Source: Corylus avellana (taxonomy: Eukaryota > Streptophyta > Magnoliopsida > Fagales > Betulaceae). From it: a stretch of DNA of 64,000 nucleotides. Position numbers and translations under genes: made by a program. Under the pieces are notes generated by a model. That model worked only from the letters and a program-made list of their open reading frames with translations. It was not told where the DNA came from and searched no databases. Every line of letters begins with the position of its first letter. Within the stretch, counting starts at the first letter, position 1. Of this stretch, positions 33,601 to 48,600 are shown in pieces. The DNA lies in assembly GCF_901000735.1 (NCBI RefSeq), contig NC_081549.1:4579416-4643415 (forward strand). The letters are read 5' to 3'.

Positions 33601-36600
33601 AATCTGAACAAAAAGTTGAAAGACTTAAAAGAACCTGCTATGTAACACTCAAGGAATGCCCTTGAGAGCATCACTGGAGCAAATTTTGCAAGATCTTCAG
33701 CTTCAAGATGAGGAAGAACCTCAAGTTCTTCCATCCAAGGCCATGTGCGGTCTTGCAGTATTAAAGAGCAATAGTACATAGCCTGCTGATAGGGTTGTTG
33801 GAACTTGAAATTTTGGTACTCCTTCATCACCATTTCCTGATAAATAAAAAAATCAGATATGATACCAATATGCTTTTGACAATGCACTGCATGAGATATT
33901 TGATGGAATCCCCAAATTATATCTTCAGTGCATGAACTCTTTTAAATAAGAGAAACTACGGAAGAAAAATGTTTAGAGCTAACAAGATAAAGAATACAAA
34001 AAATCAAGAAAAAGGACCAGTAAGGGCCCTCAAGTGGGGGAAGAAATGCCTCTTGACGAACATTGCTTCATGAATAAGCCAATAAAATATATCTAGGGAA
34101 CCAGGCATGGAATTTTTTGATGGGGGGGGAAGTCATGGAGAAATACATATGGAACTGAGCGCATTTTAGATATGCAAATAAACTTCACATATCAGTACCA
34201 TTAATATAGTTGTGTTGTTTTTCAAAAGTCTGCCATCAGAACTTTGACATAACTGGTGTGATATGTGCATTAAACTACAATCATCGTCTGTTAATATCTC
34301 ATGCAGTGTGAAAAGTGAAAACAGTTGCACATAAAGGTTACACCCAAGAATGAAAGCCACAATGAGGTACGGGTGGAAGAAATTCAAATGAACAGCTGTG
34401 AAAATATGGAAAACATCTAAAGTAGAAAAAACAGAGGCATAAAGATACAAAAATAAAGATTAATGCTGAAACCAGGTATATTGCTTGGAGAATAAATTTC
34501 CATTCATACATCAATATGCTGCAACAAATCCAAATGATTGATTCTTAAGCTGATCCCCAGCAAAATTTACTGCTATGTTTTGACTGTAAAGATGAAAAGT
34601 TTTATGCATGTGCAACAATGTGCATAAAATAATCAAGTAAAGGAGGGAAAAAGAAGAAAAAAAGAATCCATGGGCCAAGCCTCTTTGTCACGGGAAAACC
34701 ATGTGACCAATAACAGTTCAACATAACAAAGCCCACATCCTACGGGAAAACAACACATGATCAATTACAGCACAAGCTAGGAATAACACAACCAATTCTT
34801 GAAACATCAGTCAGAAAGGTGATTCATTTGTATACTCAGAGTGCTTGCAGAAGCAAAACCATAGCAATATTTGAACAAGGTAAAAAGTTGAGATCTTTCA
34901 GGCAAAATGAGAATTACCTTTATCACGGAAAACCTGTCAGGTTTTACTTTGAAACTTGCAATTTTTTCCACTACAGCTTCCAATAAATTCCTCAGTTTGT
35001 GATTGTAACCAACCAGAGTCACCTTAAGAAGAAAACCAAACAATTAGAACAAACGGGGATTCATTCTATCACAGGATTTTAGGGGGGAGAGTGGACAGAG
35101 AGCGACAGCGAGAAGGGGGAAGAAATGAGAAAGAAACTACAACTAAAAAATGGTTTGCATAAAAATTTTCAGTTTGACAAACTTTAGCTCCCAATCATGA
35201 ACATAATGCAATTACCAGCTTGTCTAACACAACAAAGTTAGGCACAGAAAAAAAAAATTAAAAATGAATATATATATCGAAGTTCAATTTGAAAAGATTG
35301 AAAATGAGGAAATTTGTCTCAAGCTCATAAGTCCAGTTCATTAATTTACCTCCGTCAGACATAATTCACCAGACCAATCCAATAGTATCATTTATATTAC
35401 TTCACCATAACCAGTGTTGTACCGCAACAATGGTTAAAAAGTTCTTGTCATTGAAGAACACAGTTTTAAACCTCTATGACCTATGGCAGTTGGTACCACC
35501 AGATGCCCACCCTTTTTGGACCCTTTTTCCAGATTGTGCTTCACTCTAGTTCATCCCTGAACGTAATGATCCCCGTTCCTTTACTACATTAAACTTCAAA
35601 TTTGTTCAAAGTAGATGACCAAACTTCCAAAAGACTGAAAGTCTACCAGTTAAAATTCCCCACTTTTATTCGATGATTTGTCNNNNNNNNNNNNNNNNNN
35701 NNNNNNNNNNNNNNNNNNNNNNNNNNNNNNNNNNNNNNNNNNNNNNNNNNNNNNNNNNNNNNNNNNNNNNNNNNNNNNNNNNCGGACGGGAGACAAAAGA
35801 TAGCTCAAAATGAATCATCAAATTTTATTGTACAGGCCACAGTGCTATAATTAGGTCGCACTGCCCCTTTTTTCAAATAAAAACCATTACCACAAATAAA
35901 AAGAAAAAGAAAAAAAAAAAAAACGTAAACAAACAAACAAGAATCAGAACTCCCTTTTGGTTCAAATTACATTATAAACATCAACTTCTTACCATATTCA
36001 TTCAAGTAATCCATTAATAACCGTGTAAAAATATCACCCAGAACTTCTGCTTCAGGGGAGTTGCCAGCATGGGGGNNNNNNNNNNNNNNNNNNNNNNNNN
36101 NNNNNNNNNNNNNNNNNNNNNNNNNNNNNNNNNNNNNNNNNNNNNNNNNNNNNNNNNNNNNNNNNNNNNNNNNNNNNNNNNNNNNNNNNNNNNNNNNNNN
36201 NNNNNNNNNNNNNNNNNNNNNNNNNNNNNNNNNNNNNNNNNNNNNNNNNNNNNNNNNNNNNNNNNNNNNNNNNNNNNNNNNNNNNNNNNNNNNNNNNNNN
36301 NNNNNNNNNNNNNNNNNNNNNNNNNNNNNNNNNNNNNNNNNNNNNNNNNNNNNNNNNNNNNNNNNNNNNNNNNNNNNNNNNNNNNNNNNNNAAAAAATAA
36401 CGGTCACATGGACTTATAACTCATCATACATTCTCTTGGGCGCTCTTAAGTGAAAGATCAGTGCAAATGAACACATTGGGTGCTGGTAAATGCAGATTTT
36501 CATTAGGCGCACATAGTATCCATTCCTGCAATTAAATATATAAGTTTAGAAGAACAGTCAAGTTACCCTCTGGACAGATTTAAGTTCCTAAACCAACCTA

Positions 36601-39600
36601 ATGAACTCAATTGATCAAGCAACTTCTCATTTAAGTCAACTTGTCTACAAACCTGAATCATGGAGCCAGTAATTTTTTCAACGACATATGCAGTTCCATA
36701 CCATGGCTCAACTTTGTCGGTATGACCTTCAAATTTTTTTGATTCCCAAAAGATTCTGAAGAAACAGCTCATTAGGAAAACTACCATGACTCAACCATGT
36801 CAGTACATCAGTTTGCAAATTGAAAACAGCCAACACAACAACAATGAGAAACAACCAAATCCCTCAGTATTACTTCATCCATCCCAAATTGCTGGTCCTC
36901 TAGATCATTTGGTATATGTCCCAAAATATTGTCTACTTTGAAAAGTCAATGGAGAATTTAATAAATAACTTTTATTTTACTTGGAAAGTCAATACTCCTT
37001 TGTTCATTTGCTTTATCTAAGTTTAAATTAAGGAGGGTAATTTTGAAAACTAGTATTTTTGTTATTTGGAAGACAATGCGTTGAATCATATCCCCTTAAA
37101 AGTTGACTTTTCAAAACAGGACCAACATACATGATGGGAGGCAATAGTATCAACTTTGTAGATAGCAGCTAGGAGTAATATATCCAGAATGTAAAGGATT
37201 AAATCCAGTGGTCATATGGGAAATTTGATGCACTATTTATCTTATGCTTTCAAATGCAATTATCATGTTTAAAATTTAGACCTTTGGAAAAAATGCTGAC
37301 AGGTGCATCCACGTCATTTTACCTTGATGATGGAGCATATTTCAAAACATCATGAAAAAATTAATGTACCTTTTATCTCCTATTTTAACATGCAATTATA
37401 AATTTTAAAATGTAGACTCTTGGCAAAAATGCTGAAGGGTGCATCAATTTTGTTTGAGTGGAATATGAAGCATGAGCACAATTATAAGACTACTGCCATA
37501 CATGCAAATAAGTGATGAAATTCCTACACAAAATGATGTCGAAACCACTGGTTGCTTGCTCATGGCACCAATTACAGTTGATAAAGCTGGGTAGTACATT
37601 TGAATGGATAACAACTCAAACTTTTACAATATTAATTAAATTGTTAAATTCACAATTTCCTATAAGTTTAAGCTTTTGTGACAATTGGTGATTTCACATG
37701 GTTTGAGGGCAGAGGTCATGGATTCAAATTCTAATTTCATAGTTTGCCTTATTTCAATTAAACATTCCATGTATTAAGCCTCATTTTTTAAGGGAGAATT
37801 TGAGCCTATACGTGAGGGGGAGTGTAAAAATATTAATTAAATGATTAAATTCACCATTTCCTATCAATTTAAACTTTTGGAATAATTAATGATTATTTTT
37901 ATCCCCATATTAAGGAAAATTCAACTTTCAATTTGAATACATTCTTACTACACAAACTTTCCAAGAAGTTTCCGTTAGTCATTAAAAGAATGCACATTAA
38001 AGGATTGAAAGTATAAACTCTAATCGAATCAATAAAATATAGGTTATAAAAAATTATTTATAAAACCCTAAACTTATGAAAAATCGTAAATTTATTTACT
38101 TAACCATTATTTTAAAACTCTTCTTTACATGTGGACCCAAGCTCTCCTTCAATGTATGGGATCTGTTAAAGTAATAATTAAATTATTAAATTCAACTCTT
38201 TCTACCAGCTTAAACTTTTGGGATAACTGTTAATTTAACATAGTATCAAAGCCAAAGGTCTAAAGTGCGAATCTTAACTTCGTCAAATGACCCCTCATTT
38301 AAATTAAATATTCTACGTATTGGGCCTTATTAAAAATGGAGTTTGAGCTCACACGTGAGGGGGAGTGTTAAAGTAATGATTAAGTGATTATATTTATCTT
38401 TTTCTATCAGTTTAAACTTTTGGGATAACTTGTAATTTAACAGGATCCAACATGATTTTTTAAAAAAAAAACTTCAAATCAAATGTAAAGTGAAGTCAGG
38501 GTTCAAACTTAGGACCATCAGCTTTGTATCATTTAAATTAGCAGTTATCCTAAAAGTTTAAGTTAATGGGAAATGGCAAATTTATTTGCTTAACCAAAGC
38601 CACAATTCTAGCAAAAACCAAAAACAAATATTGAGAAGCAAATGTAAATCAGATAATTTAAAAGCCATTTTTGTTACCAAGACTAAACAAACATAATGAT
38701 AGATTGTATCCTAGCTTTAAAAATGATGTTAAGAACAAAGGAAGGAAATACCATAATGGAACATAAAAATGTCTCATTCAAATGTATTACTATAAACCAG
38801 ACAGCTTCCCTGAGCAATAAACTCACCGGACATTGTCCATAGAGAGCTCCTCTAGTACCCTCTGAACAGTGCCTGGACTGAATATAGAAGGCAAGGATGA
38901 ACCCACCAGCCAATCTTGTGAGGGATATATCTGTAAAATAATTTAAAATCATCAATTAGAGGGAAAATTTGTTGGCATCATTCCCATTTGTTAGAGTTGC
39001 TATATTTTATATTTTTATATTAGCTTGTTATTCTTATAGCTTAAGGGTATTCTTGCAATCATATTATATTTACCAAAATATAAATATATGCTATGGTGAA
39101 GGGACTTTAACATACAGTCCTAAACCTTTTCTAAACACTCTTTGCCTTCTTTTCTTCTTCTTCCCTCTTTCCTAACCCTAATTTCTTTTCCCACTTTACA
39201 ATCCCACTTGGTATCAAAGCATCCGATCCAGTCATAAAAGGTGTCATGATCTGAAGGTCATCATGCCTAATAGATGCGTACTAACATCAACATCTATACG
39301 CTGACATCAGTGTTGATGTCATAACTGATGTCGGCAAGTTTAGCTTAGTTGTCTTTGTTATGGCTGGAAAAAATGTAGTTACTGCTGAGGGAAAACCACC
39401 ACTACTTGATGATGATGATATGCCTGAATCAATTACCTTGAAAAAAATTAAACAGTCCAAATTATCTAGCTTGGGCACATGCTGTGAAAATCTTCTTTCA
39501 TGGGAAACAAAAACTGTAATATTTAACAGATCATCCATCTGATAAGGGAGATCCAATTTATGAGGATTCTGTTGTTATGGGATGGCTGTGGCATAAAATG

Positions 39601-42600
39601 GAACCCCATATTGCTACCACTTTTGAATTTTGTGATTCATCTAAAAAGATTTGGGAGCTTATTGAAGAATCCTTTTCGCATCAAAAAGGCGTTTCTCGGA
39701 TAAACCGGGCTCTTAATGACCCGACCCAAGAGACCCTCATCTCTCAGCGCAGCAAGTGGTGCGGGCTGCAGATCATTGGGATCCAAGACCCTATTCTTAC
39801 ATACTCGAAATACTGCTAGTTAGTTCGGTCCAGCATCAGGGTCAACCATGTCCTCAGGCCATACCGACTTGCAACCGGGGAGTCTCAGCAACTCTAGTCA
39901 GTCAACATACTCTCCTTCCACCTCTTTGTCTAGTAACGGCAAATGCATGGTCAAAGCAAGGAACCATGCATTCGTAGGGAAGTAACCATACATGAGCATA
40001 TCAAGTTCGTCAGCTATGGGAAAAGATTTGGTTCCAAATAGGTCGACGATAAGCACGGTTGGCCGGGGATTCCGGGCAGAGATTGCGGAACAGATGGCTG
40101 GCCGGGCTTCACACATCATTGTCAAGAGTCGTGTAACAATCAAAGAGTTGCATCAACTAGGCCGGAGATGTCAACTGGTGGGAGTTGCACGATGTCAAAG
40201 AGTTTCCAGCTCATGCAGGACTGGATAACATAGACTCTACCCGTGACATGGGAGAAGTCACGGCGAAGATTGTGACGATGAAGTTTTGCTGGGTCACAAG
40301 GTGTTTGCTGAGCTCCATGTCGGGGATGAGGTGGCCCATCCTGGGGCTAGATAGCAGCACTACTTGTGGCTTTGAGAAATCCACGGTTGATATGATGTAA
40401 TCAAAGGACAAAAATTTGCAATGGATTTCAGCTTAGAAAAAGTAAATACGGCTGAAAATGGAGGAATGATTGTTTTCTCTAATCGGGAATTTGTGTGTAT
40501 ATTTGTCAAATTTGAAATCTTTATTTTTGCTTTTGATGTTATGGGTAGTTGATTTTCATAGTGTAGAAGCTAAACTATAGATGGATTTTGTTGTTTGTTG
40601 GAAGTTAGGTTTTAGGTTTAGGTGTGAACCTAAATTTGTGCAAATTTTGGAGCAGGATTTGGGGAATTTGATTGTATGAAATTTAAGGTTTCAGCAGGGA
40701 AGTGGGGAGATATCTAGAAAACGTTTTATAATCAAATTACATGGGGCTAAAGAGAGTCATCGGGCCAATATGGATAGGTAGTGCTGCTGGTAACATTTAT
40801 GGAAACTTCACAAGAACCAGGATACATCCACACCTGATTCTGTTGCTCTCTCTCCCTTTACTCTACTTCTTAGTCTCCCACCCCAGCCACCCCTCGTTCC
40901 TCAACTTCCTCTTCTCCTTTGCCTTCTCCACCGCTCTGTTGTTCTCACTCAACCTCATGCTCCCTCAACTCCCATTGATATACCCCTGCTGCCTTTTCAA
41001 TCCATCCAATCTAACCGACCCAATCCGACCACCCAAAAGAGCTCAATGGGCAGGCTTTAACAGGCTCTCGTTTCACATCAATTTCAGCTTTTCTCAACCC
41101 AACATGATTGGGGGTCAGTTGAGTATTTCCTTGTAACCCGATGAAAACATGACTTGTCTGCACCCCACTTCTCATGTCATCAAGCATATGATAAAAAGTA
41201 ATTCACTAACCCCTGATTTTCTTGTTATTTCTGACCAAGAAACAGATGTTTGGGAGATTACAATTGTTCTCTTTTCCCTACAATCCTCCTGAATTAATAT
41301 TCGCCCAATTACATGAACATTGACTAAGCTATGATTAAACTGTAAAAGATAACTATATATATGAAGGAAAAAGAAAAAAAAATGTATATAAATAAATAAA
41401 AGCTGCCTAAATTACCTGCATATTTGATGCAACATTGACCGCATAATCTACAGGAGGAATTTTGTCTTGATAATGAAACTTTGTCTCACAAACAGCTGAA
41501 AGCTTCATTAACATATTAAGTAGACTCAGTCCTATGAAAAAAATCAGTGTTTGGCAAAGAGTTTTGGGAGGAGAAATGAGAAAGGAATTGATTGATGTGC
41601 TATAATGTAGAAATGAGTTTTGAATTTTTTGTAAAAGAAAAGTGAAGAAAGTTGTTTGTTAATGTGAATAAATGAGGTTCACTTTTTTTAAGAGAAAAGA
41701 GAAAAAAAAAAAAAAAATGTTACCAAACATGCCCTATAGACACTAGGCAACAAAAATCTTGTGTGCGAGTGTGCGCCTATATACCTCATCAAATATCCAT
41801 TTGCAAATGCCGGACTGCTGTAGAAGGTGAATATATTTGAATAGCAATCCAATAATATCTTGCATGTACTCTGCAATTCGATCAATATTAGTCAATAAAA
41901 TAAATGATCCAGGTTATTAGACACCAGGCACACTGTATAAGAAGTAATATGTAAGAAAAATAACGTAACCACTGGCAGTATAAAATAAGTCAAATGCCTA
42001 TTACCAAATATATAGTGAGGGAAGGTGTTAAGAGGGGGGACCAACCATGACCAGCATCAGTAAGATCAATTACTACTTTGAAAAATGAAAACTCCAAAGC
42101 CCAATCTGTTTCACCTGCAGACAATCCTGTGGCCCATCCTGCAATTTTTTTTGGGGGGTTGGGGGAAGCAATTGAATCAGATGGGCTTTTCAAATAAGCC
42201 ATACAATGATAAACAATCATATACGTACTCCTATAAATTCTATCTTTCAACATGGATAACAAGAAGAATATCCTCCAAAGCAGGTATGTTAAATGTACCC
42301 CATCCCTTACATGAAGGTCAGCAAAAGACTCCAAATATTGCCCATTTATCATTCCAATGTCAAAAAACTTTTCATTCTTTACGTGCTAGACTTTGAATCT
42401 TAGATTTTGAATATGTACTTACAAATTTTATTAATCTTTTTTTATTAGTAATCGAAATATCATTGAAAAGTGCTTTTTGCGCAACCAAAGTGCACATAAA
42501 GCATACAAGAGAAACTCCTAGCTAAAAATAGAAAACAAGTCAAGAAATCATGAAAACTTAGCAAATTAAGGTCTAAGGTAGCGGTCCAGCAGTAAAGAGT

Positions 42601-45600
42601 TTTGAAAAAGATAGAATCTAGTTCCACCACCATTCTCTCATGGTCTTTAAAACTTCTATCATTTATTTTCCCCCCAAAACACCATAAAAGGTAGGATGAA
42701 ACCATCTTCCATACAGTTGCACACTAAGGACTATGTCCCAACCCTCTCCAACAAACGAAAAGGTCTGCTACTCTTCTAAGCATTACCTAAGCTAACCCAA
42801 GACAACTGAAGATGGCACTCCACAAAGTCTTGACAATCTCACAATAGAGAAGAAGATGATCCACAGCCTNNNNNNNNNNNNNNNNNNNNNNNNNNNNNNN
42901 NNNNNNNNNNNNNNNNNNNNNNNNNNNNNNNNNNNNNNNNNNNNNNNNNNNNNNNNNNNNNNNNNNNNNTCTTTCCTAACCCTAATTTCTTTTCCCACTT
43001 TACAATCCCACTTGGTATCAAAGCATCCGATCCAATCATAAAAGGTGTCACAATCTGAAGGTCATCATGCCTAATAGATGCGTACTAACATCAACTCTAT
43101 ACGCTGACATCAGTGTTGATGTCATAACTGATGTCGGCAAGTTTAGCTTAGTTGTCTTTGTTATGGCTGGAAAAAATGTAGTTACTGCTGAGGGAAAACC
43201 ACCACTACTTGATGATGATGATATGCCTGAATCAATTACCTTGAAAAAAATTGAACAGTCCAAATTATCTAGCATGGGCACATACTGTGCAAATCTTCTT
43301 TCGTGGGAAACAAAAACAGTAATATTTAACAGATCATCCATCTGATAAGGGAGATCCAATTTATGAGGATTCTGTTGTTATGGGATGGCTGTGGCATAAA
43401 ATGGAACCCCATATTGCTACCACTTTTGAATTTTGTGATTCATCTAAAAAGATTTGGGAGCTTATTGAAGAATCCTTTTCGCATCAAAAAGGCGTTTCTT
43501 GGATAAACCGGGCTCTTAATGACCCAACCCCAAGAGACCCTCATCTCTCAGCGCAGCAAGTGGTGCAGGCTGCAGATCATTGGGATCCAGGACCCTATTC
43601 TTACATACTCGAAATACTGCTAGTTAGTTCGGTCCAGCATCAGGGTCAACCATGTCCTCAGGCCATACCGATTTGCAACCGGGGAGTCTCAGCAACTCTA
43701 TTCAGTCAACATACTCTCCTTCCACCTCTTTGTCTAGTAACGGCAAATGCATGGTCAAAGCAAGGAACCATGCATTCGTAGGGAAGTAACCATACTTGAG
43801 CATATCAAGTTTGTCAGCTATGGGAAAAGATTTGGTTCCAAATAGGTCGACGATAAGCACGGTTGGCTGGGGATTCCGGGCAGACATTGCGGAACAGATG
43901 GCTGGCCAGGCTTCACACATCATTGTCAAGAGTCGTGTAACAATCAAAGAGTTGCATCAACTAGGCCGGAGATGTCAACTGGTGGGAGTTGCACGATGTC
44001 AAAGAGTTTCTGGCTCATGCAGGACTGGATAACATAGACTCTACCCGCGACATGGGAGAAGTCATGGCGAAGATTGTGACGATGAAGTTTTGCTGGGTCA
44101 CAAGGTGTTTGCTGAGCTCCATGTCGGGGATGAAGTGGCCCATCCTGGGGCTAGATAGCAGCACTACTTGTGGCTTTGAGAAATCCACGGTAGATATGAT
44201 GTAATCAAAGGACAAAAATTTGCAATGGATTTCAGCTTAGAAAAAGTAAATACGGCTGAAAATGGAGGAATGATTGTTTTCTCTAATCGGGAATTTGTGT
44301 GTATATTTGTCAAATTTGAAATCTTTATTTTTGCTTTTGATGTTATGGGTAGTTGATTTTCATAGTGTAGAAGCTAAACTATAGATGGATTTTGTTGTTT
44401 GTTGGAAGTTAGGTTTTAGGTTTAGGTGTGAACCTAAATTTGTGCAAATTTTGGAGCAGGATTTGGGGAATTTGATTGTATGAAATTTAAGGTTTCAGCA
44501 GGGAAGTGGGGAGATATCTAGAAAACGTTTTATAATCAAATTACATGGGGCTAAAGAGAGTCATCGGGCCAATATGGATAGGTAGTGCTGCTGGTAACAT
44601 TTATGGAAACTTCACAAGAACCAGGATACATCCACACCTGATTCTGTTGCTCTCTCTCCCTTTACTCTACTTCTTAGTCTCCCACCCCAGCCACCCCTCG
44701 TTCCTCAACTTCCTCTTCTCCTTTGCCTTCTCCACCGCTCTGTTGTTCTCACTCAACCTCATGCTCCCTCAACTCCCATTGATATACCCCTGCTGCCTTT
44801 TCAATCCATCCAATCTAACCGACCCAATCCGACCACCCAAAAGAGCTCAATGGGCAGGCTTTAACAGGCTCTCGTTTCACATCAATTTCAGCTTTTCTCA
44901 ACCCAACATGATTGGGGGTCAGTTGAGTATTTCCTTGTAACCCGATGAAAACATGACTTGTCTGCACCCCACTTCTCATGTCATCAAGCATATGATAAAA
45001 AGTAATTCACTAACCCCTGATTTTCTTGTTATTTCTGACCAAGAAACAGATGTTTGGGAGATTACAATTGTTCTCTTTTCCCTACAATCCTCCTGAATTA
45101 ATATTCGCCCAATTACATGAACATTGACTAAGCTATGATTAAACTGTAAAAGATAACTATATATATGAAGGAAAAAGAAAAAAAAATGTATATAAATAAA
45201 TAAAAGCTGCCTAAATTACCTGCATATTTGATGCAACATTGACCGCATAATCTACAGGAGGAATTTTGTCTTGATAATGAAACTTTGTCTCACAAACAGC
45301 TGAAAGCTTCATTAACATATTAAGTAGACTCAGTCCTATGAAAAAAATCAGTGTTTGGCAAAGAGTTTTGGGAGGAGAAATGAGAAAGGAATTGATTGAT
45401 GTGCTATAATGTAGAAATGAGTTTTGAATTTTTTGTAAAAGAAAAGTGAAGAAAGTTGTTTGTTAATGTGAATAAATGAGGTTCACTTTTTTTAAGAGAA
45501 AAGAGAAAAAAAAAAAAAAAATGTTACCAAACATGCCCTATAGACACTAGGCAACAAAAATCTTGTGTGCGAGTGTGCGCCTATATACCTCATCAAATAT

Positions 45601-48600
45601 CCATTTGCAAATGCCGGACTGCTGTAGAAGGTGAATATATTTGAATAGCAATCCAATAATATCTTGCATGTACTCTGCAATTCGATCAATATTAGTCAAT
45701 AAAATAAATGATCCAGGTTATTAGACACCAGGCACACTGTATAAGAAGTAATATGTAAGAAAAATAACGTAACCACTGGCAGTATAAAATAAGTCAAATG
45801 CCTATTACCAAATATATAGTGAGGGAAGGTGTTAAGAGGGGGGACCAACCATGACCAGCATCAGTAAGATCAATTACTACTTTGAAAAATGAAAACTCCA
45901 AAGTACAATCTGTTTCACCTGCAGATAATCCTGTGGCCCACCCTGCAATTTTTTTTGGGGGGTTGGGGGAAGCAATTGAATCAGATGGGCTTTTCAAATA
46001 AGCCATACAATGATAAACAATCATATACGTACTCCTATAAATTCTATCTTTCAACATGGATAACAAGAAGAATATCCTCCAAATCAGGTATGTTAAATGT
46101 ACCCCATCCCTTACATGAAGGTCAGCAAAAGACTCCAAATATTGCCCATTTATCATTCCAATGTCAAAAAACTTTTCATTCTTTACGTGCTAGACTTTGA
46201 ATCTTAGATTTTGAATATGTACTTACAAATTTTATTAATCTTTTTTTATTAGTAATCGAAATATCATTGAAAAGTGCTTTTTGCGCAACCAAAGTGCACA
46301 TAAAGCATACAAGAGAAACTCCTAGCTAAAAATAGAAAACAAGTCAAGAAATCATGAAAACTTAGCAAATTAAGGTCTAAGGTAGCGGTCCAGCAGTAAA
46401 GAGTTTTGAAAAAGATAGAATCTAGTTCCACCACCATTCTCTCATGGTCTTTAAAACTTCTATCATTTATTTTCCCCCCAAAACACCATAAAAGGTAGGA
46501 TGAAACCATCTTCCATACAGTTGCACACTAAGGACTATGTCCCAACCCTCTCCAACAAACGAAAAGGTCTGCTACTCTTCTAAGCATTACCTAAGCTAAC
46601 CCAAGACAACTGAAGATGGCACTCCACAAAGTCTTGACAATCTCACAATAGAGAAGAAGATGATCCACAGCCTCTTCACTCCTCTTACATATACAACACT
46701 AGTCAACCACAATAACACACCATTTCCTTAAGTTCTCCATGGTGAGGACCAAATTAGTGCCTTAACTTGCATAAATTATCCTCTTCTCAATCAGGGATGT
46801 CCCTTGTCCACTCTGAACATGTTTGCAGCATTTTAAGTGACATATTTCACTTTTACAGCAAGCAGGGACTACTCTTTAGGCTGTAATTATATTGATCATA
46901 CATAATCTTACTTTTACTAATTCCTCCTAACTTAGGACATAAAAAATCCAAGCTATAATAATTCTGTGATAAATCTTTTCTTAGTTTCTCATCATTTAAC
47001 TCAACTTTTTTGGTTCATTGGAGGTCACTTAGGCCTATGGAAACAAATGATAAGTAGCCCCCTCCCGTCGATCAAGCCCCAATCTTTAGTGAAGGTGGGA
47101 TCTACACTAAGGTCTCTGGTATGATGCCTTTAGGCTCTACAAGCTTACTGGTATGTTCTCATCTCTCATTATTACCGCAGTCATTAAACATTCATCTTTA
47201 ACTTCACAATATTATCTCACCACATACCACGACATAACAAGATAGCCACAAATAGAAAGATTCAGAAACTCTAAAGCAGTTTTTATTGTGAAAGGAACCT
47301 AATCTTCACCAGTCAAGTCATAAAAAGACCATTCAACAGCGCTGGATCTCGGTATGCTTTAGATCCATATCCGACAACACGCTGGTAAGCCCCTTGCATC
47401 ATAAGCAGAGGAGAATCGGTCCTTCATGGGCATATATTAACTATTGACAATGTAGATTGTTTCCCACTAAAGAATACTTGAGAGAGAGAGAGAGAGAAGG
47501 GGGTGGGCATGTAGACAAACCTTCTAAATTCTAAATAAGTTCTAGCTACAGAAAAATATAAACTTATGAGCATGTAGAAATGAAGAAATCTCTTGGAAAA
47601 TTGAAGGTCTGAAAAATGGATGAGCAAAACCCACCCAATGCTTTCAAGATGTAAAACAAAGATCCTTCTCCTTCATGGCCAATAAGATGACCAAGGTACC
47701 TGCATGGCCCTTCCTTGTAATGGTGAATCTCCGGAGTTATTGGCCATATAATTCTCAATTTATGACCTTCTTTTATTGGGACAGTTCTGACAAGAATCTG
47801 AAACAAAAACACAAATGGCAACTAAAAATAATCCCTTCAAAATCTAAAATCCTTTACTGCATTTTTTTTTATTTTGCTGAAATTTTTTTTTATAGAAGTT
47901 GACACATACAACCCTTTATCTCAGCTTGTAAAATGTTCACAACTAGTAAGCATACCTGTAAATGTTCCAATGCACAAGGCTGACCAGGACAATGTAAAGA
48001 ACTTCGATCAGTATTTCGAATGTCCTGGAACTTGTCCTCCACCAGGTTTTGTATTTTATCAAGATTTTCTGGAAATAACCATGATAAAGGAATTACAATT
48101 GTTGATAATTTGATGCAACTATAGCATCCTTGATCCCGAACTATTACAGGCAAAATATACTAACCTTTAGCATATACAACCAGATGCATAAGGTTGGCAG
48201 AATAATTTTCATCGTAGAATTTGATAAGCTCATGTCTTGTATCAACTCCTCGTGCTTTTGGTCTAACCTCCAAGGTATCCCAATTCCCTACACATAAGAA
48301 AAGTATTTAGCAGATTGTAAGAAATGGTAGATATAGTGAACTACTGAAAAACTATAGACATCATGTTACAGAGTAGTCTGTACTCTTTTTTTCTGGTAAG
48401 TTACACATACACTTGGTTGGTCTTGAACCCAGGACCTCACCCTCTACTTCATTCTTACAGATCAATTTCTCCTTATAGAAAGCATATGCAAGCACAGGTA
48501 GCTCTCCAGGTGTCTTAATAACTAAAAATTGATCCAACTCTGGGATATTAGGTGCAATTTTCCATTAACAGACACTTTGGGTACTTGAATTCTAAAAAAG

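Larger units (their letters stand above)
42970..46673. repeat. Second copy of the 3.7-kb block 39166-42869
   Basis: Every feature of 39166-42869 recurs at an offset near 3804 bp with scattered single-base differences: the gag piece (43164-43490), UGT fragment, 131-aa frame, three IDE exons and LINE tail. The pattern fits two alleles or an unmerged overlap better than an old duplication. Confidence 0.93.

Noticed and set aside
36061..36453. Open frames of 116-146 residues spanning unknown bases
   Set aside because: They cross the N gap and have no sequence support. The same holds for frames over 42870-42969 and 62385-62484.
45220..45942. True internal triplet-exon duplication in the IDE protein
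   Set aside because: The block borders coincide exactly with a placeholder gap, and the duplicated exons would insert a second copy of about 89 residues into a conserved fold. An unmerged overlap is simpler.
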